NCBI GenBank assembly: GCA_030150965.1
Contig: JASLEW010000568.1
Coordinates: forward strand, 1 to 11,705
DNA: 11,705 bases
Direction: 5' to 3'
From: Thermoanaerobaculia bacterium
GTDB lineage: Bacteria > Acidobacteriota > Thermoanaerobaculia > Multivoradales > UBA5704
In this document: positions 8,252 to 11,705 of the stretch, piece after piece
Layout: each line of letters starts with the position of its first letter
Numbering within the stretch: position 1 is the stretch's first letter
The notes under the pieces: model-generated
Database searches by the model: none
Told to the model about the DNA's origin: nothing
The model's input: only the letters and a program-made list of their open reading frames with translations
Translations under genes and position numbers: made by a program

Positions 8252-8998
8252 ATGGCGACAACGACACCAGAAACCCAGAACCTGCTGTTACAGGCGCAAC
8301 CTGGAGAGATCCCGGTCGGCACCTATGACTATACGGACACGGTGCAGGGGGTGGCGCTGAGCTTCCCGCTGTGGATGTTCGTGAACATCGACCGGCAGAC
8401 CGATCAGCTGGTGCTCCACGCCAGGGTGGTCGGGGACCTGTCGGACCTGCAAAGGAAGGTGGGCTCCCTGGTTGACACTATCCCGCTGCCGACCAACACC
8501 TGCGATCATCACGGGGCCGACAACGTGGTGGCCAGGATCTGGGGCAAGCAGCTCACGGTCGACGGCAACGTGGCCAGCCTCAAGCTGAACGGCGACATCG
8601 ACGTGTGGCTCTGCACGCCGCTCATCAAGACCCGCTTGGTCAACCAGCCGTTCGACGCCACCCTGCCGTTCCAGCTAGCAGTGGCGGACCCCCACACGAT
8701 CGGCCTGACCATGGGCACGCCGGCGGTGACGCTGGGGGGCGCCGCGGCGCCGATCCTGAGGATTGCCGGCGTCGACATCAACGGCAAGGTCAAGGAGATG
8801 CTCGACAAGGCGATCAACCTGGATGCGTTGCGCAAGCCGCTGCCGCCGGAGGTGATGGCGCTGAACCCGACGATCACGCACGCCGAGCTGTTCAGCAACG
8901 CTGGGGCGCTGGCCGCCTCCGTCTCCATGCAGGCGACGGTGACCCTCGCTCAGGTGGGCACCATCCTGCTGGCGCTGCACCTGCCAGCGGCCGCGTAA
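8252..8998 (+). CDS. Hypothetical protein, beta-rich, third gene of the caspase operon
   Basis: An unrecognised 248-aa protein. A GTG at 8249 directly precedes the ATG at 8252; GGAGA at 8242-8246 is 5 nt before the ATG, which favours the ATG. There is no signal peptide or membrane segment. The sequence is mostly alternating polar/hydrophobic strands. It has only two cysteines, Cys84 (in TNTCDHHGADN) and Cys121 (in DVWLCTP), flanking a strand-rich segment, an arrangement that could form a disulfide. The C-terminal half (GVDINGKVKEMLDKAINL, then KPLPPEVMALNPTITHAEL) loosely recalls tubular lipid-binding (TULIP/BPI-like) modules, but this is a weak impression. It follows the caspase gene by 54 bp on the same strand with no terminator, so it probably belongs to the same operon. 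Confidence 0.83.
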   Translation: MATTTPETQNLLLQAQPGEIPVGTYDYTDTVQGVALSFPLWMFVNIDRQTDQLVLHARVVGDLSDLQRKVGSLVDTIPLPTNTCDHHGADNVVARIWGKQLTVDGNVASLKLNGDIDVWLCTPLIKTRLVNQPFDATLPFQLAVADPHTIGLTMGTPAVTLGGAAAPILRIAGVDINGKVKEMLDKAINLDALRKPLPPEVMALNPTITHAELFSNAGALAASVSMQATVTLAQVGTILLALHLPAAA

Positions 8999-9000
8999 CT

Positions 9001-9057
9001 TCACGGCAGCCGCACCGCGATCGCCCGCAGCGGATCGACGCGGGCGGCAGCCGACAT
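9001..9057 (-). pseudogene. Remnant: C-terminal end of an ABC transporter permease (MacB/ADOP-like)
   Basis: Read on the minus strand this gives about 17 codons ending SAAARVDPLRAIAVRLP and a TGA. AARVDPLxAL is the usual extreme C-terminus of MacB-family and ADOP permeases, just after the last transmembrane helix. The rest of such a gene (hundreds of codons) is absent: upstream there is an in-frame TGA two codons before the ATG at 9057, and the sequence changes character. The stop lies 2 bp from the stop of the convergent 248-aa gene. The interpretation rests on one short motif, so confidence is moderate. Confidence 0.5.
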
Positions 9058-9102
9058 GTATCAAGATGCAGCTATTTGAGCGGAGCGAGGGAACGACCGC
9101 GG

Positions 9103-9126
9103 GGGGGACGCCCTGGGGGACGCCCC
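9103..9126. repeat. Two-copy 12-bp G/C-rich tandem repeat
   Basis: GGGGGACGCCCT (9103-9114) is followed directly by GGGGGACGCCCC (9115-9126), 11 of 12 bases identical. Each unit can also fold on itself, since GGGG and CCC(C) flank ACG. It sits in non-coding DNA between the two gene remnants, next to CTCCTCCTCC. It may belong to a dispersed intergenic repeat, but one window cannot show this. Confidence 0.5.
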
Positions 9127-9158
9127 TCCTCCTCCATTTCGCCACGGTTTTGGAGCTA

Positions 9159-9261
9159 CTAAGCCTCCAGCCTGGCAAGCTCGCCAGGCAGGTCCTTGCC
9201 GCGGTCGAAGCCGCGTTGCTCGCCTGCAGGGCTACCGGGCTGGACCGATGCAGCGGGCAGG
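9159..9261 (-). pseudogene. Probable remnant: C-terminal end of an AbiEii-type nucleotidyltransferase toxin
   Basis: On the minus strand, directly after the stop of the 59-aa gene, a short frame ends EQRGFDRGKDLPGELARLEA and TAG (stop at 9161-9159). The GFxRGKDLxxEL pattern with a good codon pattern looks like a genuine protein C-terminus. From memory, it resembles the end of AbiEii/AbiGii-like nucleotidyltransferases that usually follow small proteins like the one encoded at 9262-9441. Such a toxin would need several hundred more bases, but only ~40 lie between, so its body seems deleted. Where the remnant begins is unclear. It could also be chance coding-like sequence. Confidence 0.4.
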
Positions 9262-9441
9262 CTAGGCGTCGTAGTTGGGGTCTTTGCGGAGCCAGGAGAT
9301 CAGGCGGCGCTCGATCTCCGCGTCGCCTGCCTCCGGGTGGCGGCGGCGGAGGTTCTGTCGCATGACCTTCTCGGCCAGATCGTAGAGATCGAACGTGGCC
9401 CGCAGGCGCGCAAGCATAGTGGCATGGGAAGCTGACGCCAT
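9262..9441 (-). CDS. Small AbiEii-module-associated protein (59 aa)
   Basis: The ATG at 9441 opens a 59-aa, highly charged, helical protein with LRATFDLYDLAEKVMRQNL, then RRRHPEAGDAEIERRLISWL, ending KDPNYDA. From memory, the pattern (M)RQNLRRRxPEAxxxEIERRLxxWL marks a family of short proteins commonly encoded just upstream of AbiEii-type nucleotidyltransferase toxins, where they may act as antitoxin or accessory subunit. Codon use is clearly coding in this frame, with conserved-looking charge spacing. Full length is usual for the family (about 55-70 aa), so the gene appears intact. There is no Shine-Dalgarno sequence; a -10 box immediately upstream suggests a leaderless mRNA. The expected toxin gene is missing, with only a possible tail left at 9159-9221. 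The function is not experimentally known to me. Confidence 0.75.
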   Translation of the reverse strand: MASASHATMLARLRATFDLYDLAEKVMRQNLRRRHPEAGDAEIERRLISWLRKDPNYDA

Positions 9442-9617
9442 GACGCAATTCTAACGCTTCCGGTGCCGCCGCCGGTCTCGGCGGTGGTGCCGAAGACGCC
9501 GCGAGCTGCCAGGCCCGTCAGGACGCCGATGACCGGCCCCAGGCTCACCACCGCCACCATGGTCAGCCCGCGCTGGCGCGCCAGCGCCTTCGCCGCGGCG
9601 GCAAGCTCGCTCAACAT
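9300..9617 (-). CDS. Possible small membrane protein, C-terminus probably aberrant (105 aa)
   Basis: The ATG at 9617 lies 38 nt after the stop of the YtkA-like gene on the same strand, with only weak purine stretches (GGGA) upstream. The first ~50 residues look coding, with high G/C at third positions: a short amphipathic start (MLSELAAAAKALARQRG), one transmembrane helix (about 19-43, MVAVVSLGPVIGVLTGLAARG) and a Gly/Thr-rich linker. From about position 9460 onward the frame runs out of phase through the 59-aa gene and reads as Cys/Arg/Ser-rich noise. Either the original 3' end was lost when the AbiEii-like module landed here, or the frame is chance. I do not recognise a family. Confidence 0.35.
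   Translation of the reverse strand: MLSELAAAAKALARQRGLTMVAVVSLGPVIGVLTGLAARGVFGTTAETGGGTGSVRIASWRQLPMPLCLRACGPRSISTIWPRRSCDRTSAAATRRQATRRSSAA
9448..9453 (-). promoter_or_regulatory. Likely -10 element of a leaderless promoter for the 59-aa gene
   Basis: On the minus strand TAGAAT (9453 to 9448) matches the sigma-70-type -10 consensus in five of six positions and lies 6 nt before the ATG at 9441. Transcription would then start at or next to the start codon, which fits the absence of a ribosome-binding site. No good -35 hexamer is visible at the proper distance. Confidence 0.5.
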
Positions 9618-9655
9618 GGCCTCGGCTTCCCTGTCCCTTTGTCCCTGTTCTTCTC

Positions 9656-11377
9656 CTATCTCCCCACGTCGGCGTCGAAGACGCCGGTCAGGACCTGCCC
9701 GGCGCTTTTGACCTGCACCCAGATGCGGTAGCGGCCCGCCTCGGGAAACTCGTAGGGGAAGGAGATCTCGCCGCCGGTGGGAGCCGGCGCCGCGCCTGGA
9801 TTCGGAGCCATGCCGGGCATCGGCGGCATGGCCGGAGCTGCGGTGGCGCCGGGACCTGCAGCCAGGCCGGAGCTGATAGCGCCGGCCATCGCCGTGGTGC
9901 CGTGTGGATGCAGGTGCACGAACACCCGGCCGTCGGCGCGGCAGACCACCGCGTGGGCCAGCATTCCCATGTAGGGCTCGAGCGCCACCGGCCGGCCGTC
10001 GGGCGTGCGCACGGCGAAGCGCAGCATGGCGTCGCGGCCGGCGGCGAGGGGGCGCAGCGGCGAGCGCAGCCAGGTCATGGTGAGGCCGCCGTCGAGCGGG
10101 CTGACCAGCGCCTCGGCCGGCGGCCGCCAGCCGAGCCGCGGCGCCAGGCGCTCCGAGTCGTCGGGGTCGGCCGCCAGGGTCGTGCCCTGGGCGTCGAAGG
10201 GGGCCGGCCGGCGCGGCGGCGGCGGCAGGGTGACGCCGGCGGTGACGGTCTCGGCGAAGCCGCTCTCCTGGAGGATGTCGGCGTAGAGCCGGTAGCTGCC
10301 GGCCGGCAGGCGCGGCAGCTCGGCGCGGAAGGTGTCCTCGTCCGCGGCCACGGGATGGAGGTGGGCGAAGGCGTCGAAGTCCGGCACCCGGATCAGGAAG
10401 AGGTGCATGAGCTTGCCGTGATCCGGGACCAGTGGCGTCCAGCCGTGCCGGCGCCAGCGCTCGTCGGTGAAGGTCAGCTCCAGCAGCCGCTGCGGGCCGT
10501 CGGGCCGCACCCGCGTCGCCACGCGGTAGGGCTGGAAGAGGTGCTGGCGGTAGGCGGCGTCCACCCGGTCCCACCATCTCCTGCCGCCGGCAAGGAGCAG
10601 CGCCAGCAGCAGGGCGGTGACGGTCATCGCCGTCCGGGCGCCGCGGCGTCCCCGCGCCTGCGGCTCCTCGCCGGGAGCGAGCACGCTCTCGCGCACCGCA
10701 GCGCCCACCAGCGTCAGCGCGCCGGCGAACAGCAGCAGCCCCAGCGCCAGCAGCGCCGCCGTCATCCCGCCGCTCATGCCGAGGCTCCGGCTGGCGGTGG
10801 CGGAGACCGGCACCACCGCCGTGCCGCTGCCCGCCGCACCGGCGACGGCGACCCTGATCCTGTAGGAGCCCGAGGTCATCAGCCAGAGCCGGGCGCCGTA
10901 GAGACCGGGGTCGCCGGGCACCGGCTCGGCGCGGTCGGCGGGCGGCGCGCCCTCCGGGCCGGCATCCCACGCCACCGGCTGGGCGGTGACCCGCAGCTCG
11001 CCGCTCTGCCCGGAGCCCTCCCCGAAGGCTGCCGGCGCTCCTCCCGGCGCCGCTCCCGATGCCGTTTGCCGCGCCGGCGGCGCCGCCGCTGCTGGCGCCG
11101 TCCGCAACACCGTCCGCGGCGCGCCCACCCGCACGGCGATCTCGGCCAGCCCCGGGATGACCTCCGGCGGGCGGAGCACGATGTGCACCGGGTAGGGGCC
11201 GGCGAACCCATCGAGGAACACGGTCGGGCTGCCGACGTGCCCCCAGGCGGCGACGGCGACGGCGAGCATGGCGAGCGTCGCCAGGCCGCGGTGCCAGGGC
11301 GAGGAGCGGCGCGGCGCCCGGGCGTCACCCCGCCGCGGCGGCCGGCGCCGGCCTGGTGGGAGGCGGCTCCCGCTCAC
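9656..11377 (-). CDS. Membrane-anchored protein with YtkA/FixH-like HLHP domains
   Basis: A 573-aa protein starting at a GTG (11377) that overlaps the upstream TGA in a GTGA arrangement. This start gives an Arg-rich N-terminus and a hydrophobic signal or anchor (LATLAMLAVAVAAWGH, ~34-49). The frame is open further upstream but only inside the preceding gene. Order: an extracytoplasmic beta domain opening GSPTVFLDGFAGPYPVHI and reaching ~230; two transmembrane helices (~235-265 and ~285-302); then two YtkA/FixH-like beta-sandwich units. The first contains HGKLMHLFLIRVPDFDAFAHLHP (His339, His341), the second MLAHAVV and FVHLHPHG (His488, His490, His492). A Met/Pro-rich stretch (MPPMPGMAPNPG) follows the second motif. 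His and Met residues of this kind are typical of copper or other metal handling outside the cytoplasm; the metal is inferred. Its neighbours are an upstream membrane protein and, downstream, the uncertain 105-aa frame. Confidence 0.85.
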   Translation of the reverse strand: MSGSRLPPGRRRPPRRGDARAPRRSSPWHRGLATLAMLAVAVAAWGHVGSPTVFLDGFAGPYPVHIVLRPPEVIPGLAEIAVRVGAPRTVLRTAPAAAAPPARQTASGAAPGGAPAAFGEGSGQSGELRVTAQPVAWDAGPEGAPPADRAEPVPGDPGLYGARLWLMTSGSYRIRVAVAGAAGSGTAVVPVSATASRSLGMSGGMTAALLALGLLLFAGALTLVGAAVRESVLAPGEEPQARGRRGARTAMTVTALLLALLLAGGRRWWDRVDAAYRQHLFQPYRVATRVRPDGPQRLLELTFTDERWRRHGWTPLVPDHGKLMHLFLIRVPDFDAFAHLHPVAADEDTFRAELPRLPAGSYRLYADILQESGFAETVTAGVTLPPPPRRPAPFDAQGTTLAADPDDSERLAPRLGWRPPAEALVSPLDGGLTMTWLRSPLRPLAAGRDAMLRFAVRTPDGRPVALEPYMGMLAHAVVCRADGRVFVHLHPHGTTAMAGAISSGLAAGPGATAAPAMPPMPGMAPNPGAAPAPTGGEISFPYEFPEAGRYRIWVQVKSAGQVLTGVFDADVGR

Positions 11378-11705
11378 CGCCGGACCCGGGCCATCCAGCC
11401 GCCCCAGGCGAGCCCGAGCCGGGCGGAGACGGTGGCGAGCAGCAGGCAGAGCGCCAGCGCGCCGGCGCTCAGGCGGTCGCCGTCGAGCCAGAAGAGACGG
11501 TGCTGGGGGCCGAGGTGGCTGCGGTACGTCCACTGGTCCGCCGCGAAGAACCAGTTGCGCGCCGAGGGCGACAGCATGAAGTCGGCGAACGGCCAGTGCA
11601 CGGCCAGGAAGACGACCGTGAAGGCGGCTCCCAGGGCCAGCGCCAGCAGCAGGTTGTCGCCGGCCCTGGCGCCGGGCGCCGCCGCCCGGGTCGCCGCGGG
11701 CGCCG
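11374..11705 (-). CDS. Integral membrane protein, C-terminal part (gene continues beyond the right edge)
   Basis: Only the last 109 residues are in the window; the frame is open to the edge, so the start lies outside. It shows an Ala/Pro-rich linker, a transmembrane helix (LLLALALGAAFTVVFLAVHW), a loop rich in aromatics (ADFMLSPSARNWFFAADQW, then HRLFWLDGD) and a second helix (LSAGALALCLLLATVSARL) ending in a short basic tail. The stop overlaps the GTG of the YtkA-like gene by four bases, so the two proteins are probably translated together and may form one membrane complex. The aromatic loop seems specific enough to define a family, but I cannot name it. Confidence 0.8.
   Translation of the reverse strand, partial: APAATRAAAPGARAGDNLLLALALGAAFTVVFLAVHWPFADFMLSPSARNWFFAADQWTYRSHLGPQHRLFWLDGDRLSAGALALCLLLATVSARLGLAWGGWMARVRR

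Larger units (their letters stand above)
8999..9261. other. Gene-free stretch with two gene remnants
   Basis: No intact gene, RNA gene or insertion sequence is visible over these 263 bp. From left to right it holds the permease-like tail, a G/C-rich tandem repeat with a CTCC run, and the AbiEii-like tail, the last two on either side of a short stretch with no coding character. It marks the right-hand edge of the caspase/CHAT cassette and looks like the scar of deletions or insertions. Confidence 0.6.

Noticed and set aside
9170..9189. Inverted repeat GCCTGGC / GCCAGGC with a 6-nt loop
   Set aside because: It falls inside the apparent AbiEii-like C-terminal codons and has no T-run, so coding chance explains it as well as a terminator.
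9618..10970. Upstream continuation of the 105-aa frame on the minus strand
   Set aside because: Arg/Ala/Pro-rich shadow of the YtkA-like gene in another frame, without domains.

Overview
The window is GC-rich, densely coded bacterial DNA. A glutamate-carboxypeptidase-II-like M28 peptidase, a lipoprotein TPR-CHAT protein, the tail of an ADOP/MacB-type ABC permease and the AbiEii-type remnants suggest Acidobacteriota or a similar phylum. That placement is an inference from gene content; there is no rRNA or other marker here.

Left (2-2260, +): the M28 zinc peptidase, whose 5' end lies outside the window. Its stop overlaps, tail to tail, the 3' end of a large minus-strand gene (2220-5486) for a predicted lipoprotein with helical TPR-like repeats and a C-terminal CHAT (caspase-HetF) protease domain with intact His and Cys. 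An 85-bp divergent intergenic region with a perfect palindrome separates it from a plus-strand operon. The operon encodes an unknown 320-aa cysteine-rich protein (5572-6534), an exported caspase-family (C14) protein with intact His/Cys and a long unexplained C-terminal half (6539-8197), and an unknown 248-aa beta-rich protein (8252-8998).

The two caspase-clan proteins, both with export signals, plus two unknown proteins around one promoter region look like a functional unit. This is the most interesting part of the window. By eye it is less extremely GC-rich than both flanks, which fits a transferred cassette.

Middle (8999-9261): no intact gene. It holds what look like the last codons of two unrelated minus-strand genes (an ABC permease and an AbiEii-type nucleotidyltransferase toxin) and a G/C-rich tandem repeat. 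Next to it is a short minus-strand gene (9262-9441) resembling the small partner protein of AbiEii-type modules, with a likely leaderless promoter. An uncertain small membrane-protein frame (9300-9617) overlaps it.

Right (9656-11705, -): a two-gene translationally coupled membrane operon. It has an integral membrane protein running off the right edge, then a multi-domain membrane protein with two YtkA/FixH-like HLHP domains and a Met-rich stretch, possibly metal (copper) related.
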